NCBI GenBank assembly: GCA_964438205.1
Contig: CAYTJQ010000027.1
Coordinates: 1 to 41,580 of the forward strand
Reading direction: 5' to 3'
DNA from: Pseudohaliea sp964438205
GTDB taxonomy: Bacteria > Pseudomonadota > Gammaproteobacteria > Pseudomonadales > Halieaceae
DNA length: 41,580 nt
Shown here: positions 33,564-41,305 of the stretch, piece by piece
How the letters are laid out: each line of letters opens with the position of its first letter
Numbering within the stretch: position 1 is the first letter of the stretch
Program-made: the position numbers and the translations under genes
The notes under the pieces: generated by a model
The model's database searches: none
What the model was told of the DNA's origin: nothing
What the model saw: the letters and a program-made list of their open reading frames with translations, nothing else

Positions 33564-35198
33564 TCAGGAGACGCGCAGGATCTCGAACTCACCGGCGTCG
33601 CGGCGTTCCCGCAGCCGCTTCTTGTCGATCTTGCCCACGCTGGTTTTCTCGATGGCGTCGACGAAGACCCAGCGCTCCGGAATCCAGAAACGGGCGACGC
33701 GTTCGCGCAGGAAGCCGCGGAGTTCCTCTGCCTCGAGGCCTTCGCGGGCACTGGCGACGATGGCCAGCGGCCGCTCCTGCCAGCGCTCATCGGGAACGGC
33801 GATGACCGCGGCCTCGGTCACGTCCGGGTGCGCCGCCAGGGCGTTCTCCAGGTCGACGGACGAGATCCATTCGCCGCCGGACTTTATCACGTCCTTCGTA
33901 CGGTCGGTGAGTTGGACGAAGTGCTTGCCGTCGATGTGCCCGACATCGCCGGTACGCAGCCAGCCGTCCTCGGTAAAGCTGTCGGCCGCATCGATCCCGT
34001 GGTAGGCGCCGGTCACCCAGGGGCCGCGCAGCTGCAGCTCGCCGACCGTTTCGCCGTCGCAGGGCACCGCCTCGCCGTTGTCGTCCACGGCGCGCACCTC
34101 GATTCCGGGAACCGGGCGGCCGCTCTTGGCGCGCCAGCGCGACTCGGGCACCCCACCGAGGTCCCGGGGCGGGTGTGACAGCACGCACATGGGACTGGTC
34201 TCGGTCATGCCCCAGCCCTGCAGCAGCGGCACGCCCCAGCGCTCGCGCACCGCCTCGATCATGGCCGGCGGCACCGCGGAACCACCGGAAACCAGCAGGC
34301 GGAAGCAGCGCATGTCGAGCTCTTCCTCCGGTACGCGGAGCAGGTCACCGAGCACCGTGGGCACCATGGCGCTGAAGGTCGGCCGCTCGCTGCCGATCAG
34401 GCGGACCAGCTTGTCCGGTTGCACATGGGGGCCCGGCATGAGCAGGTCACTGCCGGAGAACCAGCCGCTGTAGGGCATGCCCCAGGAGTTGGCGTGAAAC
34501 ATGGGCGGCAGCAGCAGGAGCCGGTCGGCCTCGCAGATGCCGAAGGTATCGGTCGCCCGGGAGGCGAGCGCATGCAGGTAGGTGGTCTTGTGGCTGTAGA
34601 CAACGCCCTTCGGATTGCCGGTGGTGCCGCTCGTGTAGCAGACGGCCGCGGCCGCGTTTTCGTCCAGCGTCGGCCAGGGATAGTCGTCGGCCTGCTGGCT
34701 GACGGCTGCGCGGTAGTCGTGGCTGTGAATGGCGCCGGTGCCGGGTTCGCCGGAGTCACCGACGATGAGCAGGTGCTGCACGCTTTCGAGGAGCGGCAGC
34801 GCCGGCGCCAGCACCTCGAGCAGCTGCGCATCGACGATCAGCACCCGGTCCTCGGCGTGATTGATCACGTAGGCAATCTGCTCCGTGGACAGACGGACGT
34901 TGATCGTGTGCATGATCGCACCCATGGCCGGGATCGCCAGGTAGGCCTCCTGGTGCTCGCGGTTGTTCCAGCTGAAGGTGCCGACCCGGTCACCCGGGCG
35001 GACGCCCAGGTCCCGCAGCAGGTTGGCGAGGCGCACCGCGTTGGCCGCGACGTCGCCATAGCGCGTGTTCGTGACCCGCTCGCCGTCGAAGTCGGCTACC
35101 ACGCTGTCGGGGAACACCGTCGCGCCATGACGCAGGATCATCTGTACCGTCATGGGCAGGTGCATCATGGTGGCGGGCATGGGCGCGTAATCGGCCAT
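33564..35198 (-). CDS. Acyl-CoA synthetase (medium/long-chain, AMP-forming)
   Basis: A 544-aa ANL-superfamily acyl-CoA ligase making acyl-AMP and then acyl-CoA. The P-loop is YTSGTTGNPKGV at about residues 187-198. GWGMTETSPMC, DGWLRTGDVGHIDG and the catalytic-lysine end KTSVGKIDKKRLRE are all present. It is most like the 540-aa medium-chain/aromatic acyl-CoA ligase subgroup, and the acid is not predictable. The start is the ATG at 35198, directly abutting the kinase stop codon. With the kinase, SDR and dehydrogenase it suggests a pathway that activates a hydroxy acid. Confidence 0.94.
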   Translation of the reverse strand: MADYAPMPATMMHLPMTVQMILRHGATVFPDSVVADFDGERVTNTRYGDVAANAVRLANLLRDLGVRPGDRVGTFSWNNREHQEAYLAIPAMGAIMHTINVRLSTEQIAYVINHAEDRVLIVDAQLLEVLAPALPLLESVQHLLIVGDSGEPGTGAIHSHDYRAAVSQQADDYPWPTLDENAAAAVCYTSGTTGNPKGVVYSHKTTYLHALASRATDTFGICEADRLLLLPPMFHANSWGMPYSGWFSGSDLLMPGPHVQPDKLVRLIGSERPTFSAMVPTVLGDLLRVPEEELDMRCFRLLVSGGSAVPPAMIEAVRERWGVPLLQGWGMTETSPMCVLSHPPRDLGGVPESRWRAKSGRPVPGIEVRAVDDNGEAVPCDGETVGELQLRGPWVTGAYHGIDAADSFTEDGWLRTGDVGHIDGKHFVQLTDRTKDVIKSGGEWISSVDLENALAAHPDVTEAAVIAVPDERWQERPLAIVASAREGLEAEELRGFLRERVARFWIPERWVFVDAIEKTSVGKIDKKRLRERRDAGEFEILRVS

Positions 35199-36218
35199 TT
35201 ACCAGTCTCCTTTTGCGGCGGCGGCCTCGGCCAGGAGCGCGGGGACGTCCCGCTCGATGCCCCGGGCATAGGCGGTGTCGACCTTGCCCCGGCGGTACAG
35301 GACGTAGGCGCCCTCGACGATGGCGGCGAGGCGCCAGAAGGCGAAACACAGGTAGTAATCGAGGCGGTCCAGGGCGATGCCGGTCTGCCGGGACCAGCGC
35401 TCGGCAAGCTCGCGGCGGCTGTGAACCCCGGGGCGCCGGCTCACCTGCTGGATCTGCGGGAAACCGGGCGGGTCCGCCCGCCGCTGATCGCCCCAGAACA
35501 TGAGCAACAGCGCCAGGTCCGACAGTGGGTCGCCGATCGTCGCCAGCTCCCAGTCGATGATCGCCGCAAGCCCGGGCCGGTCCGGCAGCGACAGGGTGTT
35601 GTCGAGATGATAGTCACCGTGGGTCAGCGCCCCCGGGTGGTCGGCGGGCTTCTCGGCGAGGAGCCAGTCCGCGAGCGCCTCGAGCTCGGGCAGCTCCCTT
35701 ACCTGGTCGCTGCGACGCACCTCGCGCCAGCGCGTGACCTGGCGCTCGAGGAACCCCTCGGGGCGACCGAAGCCGTCGAGGCCCAGCGACGCCCAGGGCA
35801 GGTTGTGCACGAGGGCGAGCTCGTCTACCAGGTCCTCGCCCAGGCGGTTCACCGTTTCGACGGTGTCGGGATAGGCCGCCGGGAGTGTGTCCGTGATCGA
35901 CACGCCATCGACGTGACGCACGACCAGGAACGGTCGGCCGAGAACGGCCGGGTCCTCGCACCAGGCGACGAAACCCGGCACCCGGGCGCGGCCGGAAAGC
36001 GCGCGCAGTACCCTCCCCTCGCGCTCGATACCGCGGTGCGCCTTCGCCGACACCGCGTTCTCCGGGGGCGTGCGCAGCACCAGCGCGCCATCGTCGCTGG
36101 CCAGACGCAGGGTCACGTTGGCGTTGCCACCGCCCAGCGCACCCGTGACACGGGCGCCGGTGACGCCGGCTTCCGACGCCAGCCAGTCGCGCACCGCCCC
36201 TTCCTGCTCGGGGCTCAT
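35199..36218 (-). CDS. APH-like phosphotransferase, ACAD10/11-N / LvaA-like kinase
   Basis: A 339-aa aminoglycoside-phosphotransferase-fold protein. The catalytic loop HGDYHLDN puts His200-Gly-Asp202 and Asn207, and the metal-binding Asp222 is in IIDWELATIGDPLSDLA, so the kinase looks active. This is the subfamily fused N-terminal to acyl-CoA dehydrogenase in mammalian ACAD10/11. It also stands alone as LvaA in Pseudomonas, where the protein phosphorylates 4-hydroxyacyl-CoA. The ATG overlaps the SDR stop (ATGA) and the next gene starts at its stop. With an ACAD11-like dehydrogenase divergent next door, 4-hydroxyacyl-CoA kinase is the leading guess; antibiotic resistance is unlikely. Confidence 0.87.
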   Translation of the reverse strand: MSPEQEGAVRDWLASEAGVTGARVTGALGGGNANVTLRLASDDGALVLRTPPENAVSAKAHRGIEREGRVLRALSGRARVPGFVAWCEDPAVLGRPFLVVRHVDGVSITDTLPAAYPDTVETVNRLGEDLVDELALVHNLPWASLGLDGFGRPEGFLERQVTRWREVRRSDQVRELPELEALADWLLAEKPADHPGALTHGDYHLDNTLSLPDRPGLAAIIDWELATIGDPLSDLALLLMFWGDQRRADPPGFPQIQQVSRRPGVHSRRELAERWSRQTGIALDRLDYYLCFAFWRLAAIVEGAYVLYRRGKVDTAYARGIERDVPALLAEAAAAKGDW

Positions 36219-36952
36219 TGCCCCGGGACTCCGAAACTCGACAGCAGGCCGCCGTCGACCGGCACAAAGGCGCCGGTCATGTAGTCGCTGGAACCGACCC
36301 AGTGGATGACACGGCCGATATCAGCCGCCTCCCCGTAGCGGCGCAGGGGGATAGTCTGGCGCATCGCTTCGAGCGCCTTCGGCGAGACGCCGCCGGTCAT
36401 TTCGGTGAGGACGAGCCCGGGGATCACGAGGTTCACCCGGATCCCGCGAGGCGCCAGCTCAATGGCCAGCGCCCGCGTGAGCCCGGCCAGCCCCGCCTTG
36501 GACGCGGCATAGGCGGCGTCGCCGGGAAAGCCCCGGAAGCCGACGACGGCCCCGACATTGACGATCGCCCCGCCTTCGGCAAGGTGCGGCTCGACGGCAC
36601 GGATGGCATTCAGCGCGCCGGTGAGATTGACATCCAGCACCGCCTGCCAGTCCTCGGGCTTGAGGCGGCCGATGCGGCCGCCGCGGTGCAGGCCGGCGTT
36701 GTTGACCAGGACGTCGATGCGGCCCCATTCCTCCAGCACGCGCGCGGCGACCGCCTCGAGTTCCCCGGGACGGGAAACGTCAGCCCGGCAGGCGATACAA
36801 TCGGCGCCGCGCCCGGCGGCGAGTTCCTCCAGCCCGTCGCCGCGGGCGACGAGGGCGACGCGGCCGCCCTGCTCGAGGATACGGTCGGCGGCAGCCAGCC
36901 CGATCCCTCGGGAGGCGCCGGTTACAATCCAGGTAGTCGGGTCTTTGTCCAT
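36215..36952 (-). CDS. SDR-family oxidoreductase
   Basis: A 245-aa classical short-chain dehydrogenase/reductase. TGASRGIG (near residues 11-18) binds the nucleotide, NNAG is present, and the catalytic motif is YAASK with upstream Ser in VGAVVGFRG region less clear. The end DYMTGAFVPVDGG is typical. NAD(P)-dependent oxidation of a hydroxyacyl or alcohol substrate is likely. I use the ATG at 36952 because the extension to 37036 crosses the promoter and palindrome. First gene of the minus-strand operon; its stop overlaps the kinase start. Confidence 0.9.
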   Translation of the reverse strand: MDKDPTTWIVTGASRGIGLAAADRILEQGGRVALVARGDGLEELAAGRGADCIACRADVSRPGELEAVAARVLEEWGRIDVLVNNAGLHRGGRIGRLKPEDWQAVLDVNLTGALNAIRAVEPHLAEGGAIVNVGAVVGFRGFPGDAAYAASKAGLAGLTRALAIELAPRGIRVNLVIPGLVLTEMTGGVSPKALEAMRQTIPLRRYGEAADIGRVIHWVGSSDYMTGAFVPVDGGLLSSFGVPGQ

Positions 36953-36998
36953 GGCATCCTGCGCTGGGTGGTTATTAGTATTTGCTTGTTTGCGACTA

Positions 36999-37014
36999 GC
37001 AAGTTTAAACTTGC
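36999..37014. promoter_or_regulatory. Perfect 16-bp AT-rich palindrome, operator candidate
   Basis: GCAAGTTT followed by AAACTTGC is a perfect 8+8 palindrome with no spacer. It lies in the 169-nt space between the divergent SDR and acyl-CoA dehydrogenase genes and covers the -10 of the leftward promoter. Further CAAG/CTTG half-sites flank it at about 36985 and 37022-37030. The spacing and symmetry suit a TetR-family dimer. The rest of the region holds a 10-bp direct repeat (GCAAGAAGCC at 37058 and 37091) of unknown meaning. Confidence 0.6.
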
Positions 37015-37029
37015 GGCTTATCAAGTCAA
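37002..37029 (-). promoter_or_regulatory. Putative promoter of the SDR-kinase-ligase operon
   Basis: On the minus strand TTGACT (37024-37029) and TAAACT (37002-37007, 4 of 6) are 16 bp apart. The -10 lies within the palindrome, so a bound repressor would block it. Start near 36995, about 43 nt before the SDR ATG. A weaker rightward pair (TTGCTT at 36982, TTTAAA at 37004) also overlaps the palindrome and could serve the dehydrogenase. Confidence 0.45.
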
Positions 37030-37121
37030 GGCGCACCCCCGCAATAGCCTCGCGATTGCAAGAAGCCCCGCAAGGCGCGCCGTGACCGACGCAAGAAGCC
37101 AGAAAATAAACGGGAGGCCGC

Positions 37122-38417
37122 GTGAGCTGGAGTTTTGAGACTGACCCCGAGTTTCAGCAGAAGCTGGACTGGATTGACACCTTCACCCGGGAGGAAATCG
37201 AGCCCCTGGACCTCGTCTTCCGCGGGCCCGGTGACCCCTGGGACCCGAACTCCCCCGCCGCGCGGGCGATGGCCCCGCTCAAGGCGATCGTGAAGAAGGA
37301 GAAGCTGTGGGCCTGTCACCTCGGCCCGGAGCTGGGCGGCGAAGGCTACGGCCAGGTGAAGCTCGGCCTCATGAACGAGATCCTCGGCCGCAGCCGCTTC
37401 GGGCCGAGCGTCTTCGGCTGCCAGGCACCGGACTCGGGTAATGCCGAGATCCTCGCCCACTTCGGCACGCCGGCGCAGAAAGAAAAGTTCCTGCAGCCGC
37501 TGCTCGACGGCCGGATCGCCTCCTGCTACTCGATGACCGAACCGCATGCCGGGGCCGATCCGGCCGAGTTCACCTGCACCGCCCACCGCGACGGTGACGA
37601 ATGGGTGATCAACGGCGAGAAGTGGTTCGCCTCCCACGCCCGCTTCTCCGAGTTCCTGCTGGTGATGGTCGTGACCAACAGCGACGTGCCGATCCACAAG
37701 GGCGCGTCCATGCTGCTCGTGGAAAAAGACACGCCCGGCATGGAGATCCTGCGCAATGCTGCCGTGGGTCCCTACGTCGAGCAGGGCGATGGCGTCCACG
37801 GCTATATCCGTTTCACCAACTGCCGGGTACCGGCGGAAAACCTCCTCGGCGAGGAAGGCGGGGGGTTCCTCGTCGCCCAGACCCGCCTCGGCGGTGGCCG
37901 GGTCCACCACGCCATGCGCAGCGTCGGGGTCCTCAAGAAGGCCATGGACATGATGTGCGAGCGCGCGAAGAGCCGGCGCACCAAGGGCGAGCTCCTGGCC
38001 GACAAGCAGATGACCCAGGAGAAGATCGCCGACACCTACACGCAGATACTCCAGTACCGGCTGCACGTGCTGTACACCGCATGGCTGATCGACAAGTACA
38101 AGGAGTACAACCGGGAGGTGCGCAAGGAAATCGCGGCGATCAAGGCGGCCACACCGAAGGTCCTGCAGGAGGTCGTGTACCGGGTCATGCACCTGCACGG
38201 CAGCTGGGGCATGTCCGACGAGACGCCGCTGATGACCATGTGGGCGAACATCCCAGAGCTGGGCGTCGTGGACGGGCCGTCGGAGGTTCACAAGATCACC
38301 GTGGCCCGCACTGTCCTGCGCGACTACGAGGCCGCACCCGGCCTGTTCCCCACATACCACACGCCGACGTTGCGTGAAGCGGCCATGAAGAAGTACGGCC
38401 ACTTCCTCGAGGACTAG
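37122..38417 (+). CDS. Acyl-CoA dehydrogenase, ACAD10/11-like
   Basis: A 431-aa FAD-dependent acyl-CoA dehydrogenase. The middle flavin motif CYSMTEPHAGADPAEF, followed by VINGEKWFASHA, and the segment GRVHHAMRSVGVLKKAMDMMCERAKSR are characteristic of the ACAD10/11 and LvaC group, as is the late VDGPSEVHKITVAR. Typical members of this group act in 4-hydroxyacyl-CoA degradation together with an APH-like kinase, which is encoded next door. GTG start at 37122 with a strong GGGAGG. Divergent from the SDR-kinase operon across a palindromic operator candidate. Followed after 27 nt by the assembly gap. Confidence 0.9.
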   Translation: MSWSFETDPEFQQKLDWIDTFTREEIEPLDLVFRGPGDPWDPNSPAARAMAPLKAIVKKEKLWACHLGPELGGEGYGQVKLGLMNEILGRSRFGPSVFGCQAPDSGNAEILAHFGTPAQKEKFLQPLLDGRIASCYSMTEPHAGADPAEFTCTAHRDGDEWVINGEKWFASHARFSEFLLVMVVTNSDVPIHKGASMLLVEKDTPGMEILRNAAVGPYVEQGDGVHGYIRFTNCRVPAENLLGEEGGGFLVAQTRLGGGRVHHAMRSVGVLKKAMDMMCERAKSRRTKGELLADKQMTQEKIADTYTQILQYRLHVLYTAWLIDKYKEYNREVRKEIAAIKAATPKVLQEVVYRVMHLHGSWGMSDETPLMTMWANIPELGVVDGPSEVHKITVARTVLRDYEAAPGLFPTYHTPTLREAAMKKYGHFLED

Positions 38418-38444
38418 GCCCGGGCCGCTGGCGCCGGCACAGCC

Positions 38445-38544
38445 NNNNNNNNNNNNNNNNNNNNNNNNNNNNNNNNNNNNNNNNNNNNNNNNNNNNNNNN
38501 NNNNNNNNNNNNNNNNNNNNNNNNNNNNNNNNNNNNNNNNNNNN
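38445..38544. other. Assembly gap (100 N)
   Basis: Exactly 100 undetermined bases, the usual placeholder for a scaffold join of unknown length. It removes the 5' part of the following SDR gene; any number of genes could be missing here, so adjacency across it is provisional. Confidence 0.99.
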
Positions 38545-39080
38545 CCGAGGCAGGGAGCGACGACTGGCCACTGCAGGCGGTCGTCAACGCGACCGGGCCG
38601 GCGATTCCGCTCTGCCCCCTCGTCGATGTCTCCCCGGATGAGTTCCGCAGGATCATGGAGACCGATGTCTTCGGCGCCTTCCACCTGCTCACCGCGTCAA
38701 TCCGCCACCTCCCGGCCGGCGGCGCCCTGGTACAGCTGTTGACCACCGCGGTGCTCCGTACCCTCGAGAACGACGGCATGTCGGGTATCCCCAAGACCGC
38801 GATTGCCGCCATCGTGCGCCAGCTGGCGCGGGAAATCGGCGCCGAAGGCAAGCGCATCAATGCCGTCGCCCCGGGCGTCATCGATGTGGGTATCGTGCAC
38901 TCGTCTTTCGCCGCCGACGAGACGGCCCAGGGCGTGATCCGCCTGTGCCTCGACCGCACGCCGACCCCGCGCCTCGGCCAGCCCGACGAGGTGGCAGCGA
39001 CCGTCGCTTTCCTGCTGAGCCCCGCCGCCGGCTACATCAATGGACAGATCATCGGCGTCGATGGCGGCTACAGCGCTTGA
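38545..39080 (+). CDS. SDR-family protein, 5' end lost in gap, atypical active site
   Basis: The last 178 codons of an SDR-like protein, in frame from 38547. NATGPAIPL occupies the NNAG position, GKRINAVAPGVID and GYINGQIIGVDGGYSA are the standard C-terminal blocks. At the YxxxK site the sequence is SGIPK, so the catalytic Tyr is Ser while the Lys remains, and the preceding catalytic Ser region reads VQLLTTAVLR. It may be a non-canonical SDR (dehydratase-like or structural) rather than a standard dehydrogenase. The nucleotide-binding N-terminus is unseen. Stop 29 nt before the PQQ gene, so probably the same transcript. Confidence 0.75.
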
Positions 39081-39109
39081 CGCCCGCAAACGCCAGAGGA
39101 CATGACGCC

Positions 39110-41260
39110 ATGCCGAGAGCCCTCCCCCGTGCACTGCTGACCACGCTCCTTCTTGCCGCGGCCGCCGGCGCCGATGACACCGCGCCGACTCCTGCCGAGC
39201 TGGCCAGCCGGGGCGAGGCGGTCTACCTGCGCCACTGCTCCAACTGCCACGGCATGTCGCTGCGCGGCTCGCCCCACGGCAACGCGCTCCTCGGGCCGGT
39301 GTTTCTCGACAAGTGGGGCGAGGCCTCCCCCGTCGACCTGCTCCGCTACACGGCAGCCAACATGCCTCCCGGCGGCACATCGGTGCTGCGCAACCAGGAA
39401 CTCGCGGCGGCCGTGGCCTTCGTGCTCGAGCGCAACCGCGAAGCCGCACCGGGCGGGCTGCCCCTGCTCGATCTCGCCGGCCTTGCGCCGGCCGGTGAAG
39501 GGGATACGGACGCTGCAGGGGACGAGGGCTGGTTCAACTTCACCGAGGCCGGCACCATCGACCAGGCCGCGCGCAGCCGCGGCGGTTTCCGCGGGCGCGG
39601 CCTCGACCGTTTCTCGCCGGTTACCGAGGCGATGCTGGACAACCCGCCCCCCGGCGACTGGCTGAGCTGGCGCCGGACCCGGGACGGGCAGGGCCACAGC
39701 CCCCTGGCACAGATCAACCGGGATAACGTCGGCGAACTCAAGCTCGCCTGGGTGCTGGCAATGCGCGACGGAAGTAACCAGGTCACACCCCTGGCCCATG
39801 ACGGCATCCTCTACGTCACCCATCCCGGCAATATCGTCCAGGCCGTGGACGGCGCCAACGGCGAGGTGCTGTGGGAGTACGCCTACGCTTTCCCGCCCGA
39901 GGCCAAGACCCTCGGCGGTCCCGTGCGCAATATCGCCCTCTACGAGGACAAGCTGTTCCTCAGCACCTACGACGCGGCCATCGTCGCCATCGACGCGCGC
40001 ACGGGCGAGCAGCTCTGGCGCACGCCGAAAGCGGACTACCGGGAAGCCTACACGCACACGGCCGGCCCCATCGTCGGCGGCGGCGTGGTGCTGTCGGGCA
40101 TCAACGGCTGCGAACTGTACACGAAGGCCGGCTGCTTCATCACCGGCCACGACCCGGACACCGGCGAGGAGCTCTGGCGCACCTCGACGATCGCGCTGCC
40201 GGGCACACCCGAGGGCGAGACCTGGGGCGGCCAGCCGCAGGCGCTGCGCGCCGGGGGCGACGCCTGGATCGCCGGCTCCTACGACGCCGAACTGGACCTG
40301 TTCTTCATCGGCACCTCCCAGGCCAAGCCCTGGGTCGCGGCGAGCCGCGGCATGAGCGCCCGGGATCGAGCCCTGTACACCAACAGCACCCTGGCCCTGG
40401 ACCCGCAGACCGGCGAGATCGCCTGGTATTTCCAGCATATTCCCGGCGAGACCATCGACATGGAGGTCGGCTTCGAACGGGTGCTCGTGGACATCGACGG
40501 CAGGGCCGTGCTGCTCACCGTCGGCAAGGACGGTCTCCTGTGGAAGCTGGACCGCGAGACCGGGGCGTTCATCGCCGTCAAGGAAACGCTGCCGCAAAAT
40601 ATCTTTGCCGACATCGACCGGGAGACCGGCCGCGTCCGCTATCGTGACGACATCCTCGAAGCCAGGATCGGCGACGCGATCCAGGCCTGCCCGGGCATCT
40701 ACGGCGGCCACAACTGGCAGGCTTCCGCCTACAGCCCCGACACAGGCAGCCTCGTGGTTCCCCTCCACCAGCTCTGCTCCGACATGATCGGCCGCGAGGT
40801 GCCGCTGGAGGAAGGCGGTGGCGGTTACGGCGGCGATTCACGCACCTATGAGATGCCCGGCGCCGGCGGCCAGCTCGGCAAGCTTGCCGCTTACGACGTG
40901 CGCACGCTGGAAGAGCGCTGGTCCCATGAACAGCGGGCACTTTTCCTGACCGGCGCTCTCAGTACCGGCGGTGGCCTCGTCTTCATCGGCGATCTCGATC
41001 GCTATTTCAAGGCCTTCGATGTGAACTCCGGCGAGGTGCTCTGGCAGACGCGCCTCGGCGCCCCGCTCCACGGCTACCCGATCACCTACACCGCCGGCGG
41101 CAAGCAGTACCTCGCCGTACCCACCGGCATCGGCGTCTTCCGCGCGCTCACCGCAGTCCTGTCCCCGGAAATCTATCAGCCGACCAACGGCCAGGCGCTG
41201 TACGTGTTCGAACTCCCGGGCCCTGGCCTGTCCAGGGCTGTTGTAACATCGCGCCGTTGA
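39110..41260 (+). CDS. Cytochrome c - PQQ-dependent dehydrogenase fusion
   Basis: A 716-aa periplasmic quinohemoprotein. Residues 1-21 look like a signal peptide. A cytochrome c domain follows with the CSNCH heme site (Cys43, Cys46, His47) and a likely axial Met in AANMPPGG. From about residue 190 (PPPGDWLSWRRTRDGQGHS, INRDNVGELKLAW) comes the eight-bladed PQQ propeller, with W-motif repeats such as GEVLWEYAY, GEQLWRT, GEELWRT and GEVLWQT, and the CPGIYGGHNW site. It probably oxidises an alcohol and passes electrons to its heme. Most PQQ alcohol dehydrogenases of this type carry the heme domain C-terminally; here it is N-terminal. ATG at 39110. Confidence 0.9.
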   Translation: MPRALPRALLTTLLLAAAAGADDTAPTPAELASRGEAVYLRHCSNCHGMSLRGSPHGNALLGPVFLDKWGEASPVDLLRYTAANMPPGGTSVLRNQELAAAVAFVLERNREAAPGGLPLLDLAGLAPAGEGDTDAAGDEGWFNFTEAGTIDQAARSRGGFRGRGLDRFSPVTEAMLDNPPPGDWLSWRRTRDGQGHSPLAQINRDNVGELKLAWVLAMRDGSNQVTPLAHDGILYVTHPGNIVQAVDGANGEVLWEYAYAFPPEAKTLGGPVRNIALYEDKLFLSTYDAAIVAIDARTGEQLWRTPKADYREAYTHTAGPIVGGGVVLSGINGCELYTKAGCFITGHDPDTGEELWRTSTIALPGTPEGETWGGQPQALRAGGDAWIAGSYDAELDLFFIGTSQAKPWVAASRGMSARDRALYTNSTLALDPQTGEIAWYFQHIPGETIDMEVGFERVLVDIDGRAVLLTVGKDGLLWKLDRETGAFIAVKETLPQNIFADIDRETGRVRYRDDILEARIGDAIQACPGIYGGHNWQASAYSPDTGSLVVPLHQLCSDMIGREVPLEEGGGGYGGDSRTYEMPGAGGQLGKLAAYDVRTLEERWSHEQRALFLTGALSTGGGLVFIGDLDRYFKAFDVNSGEVLWQTRLGAPLHGYPITYTAGGKQYLAVPTGIGVFRALTAVLSPEIYQPTNGQALYVFELPGPGLSRAVVTSRR

Positions 41261-41305
41261 GTGCATCCATGGGGTAGTGTCGCCGTTATTCCGGGAGCCC
41301 TCCGC

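Noticed and set aside
35199..36218. Aminoglycoside resistance for the APH-like gene
   Set aside because: The operon with acyl-CoA synthetase and SDR, and the ACAD10/11-like subfamily, argue for an acyl-CoA-related kinase.
36953..37036. Upstream extension of the SDR gene (start at 37036)
   Set aside because: It would translate through the promoter and perfect palindrome and add a Lys/Asn-rich stretch unlike any SDR N-terminus.
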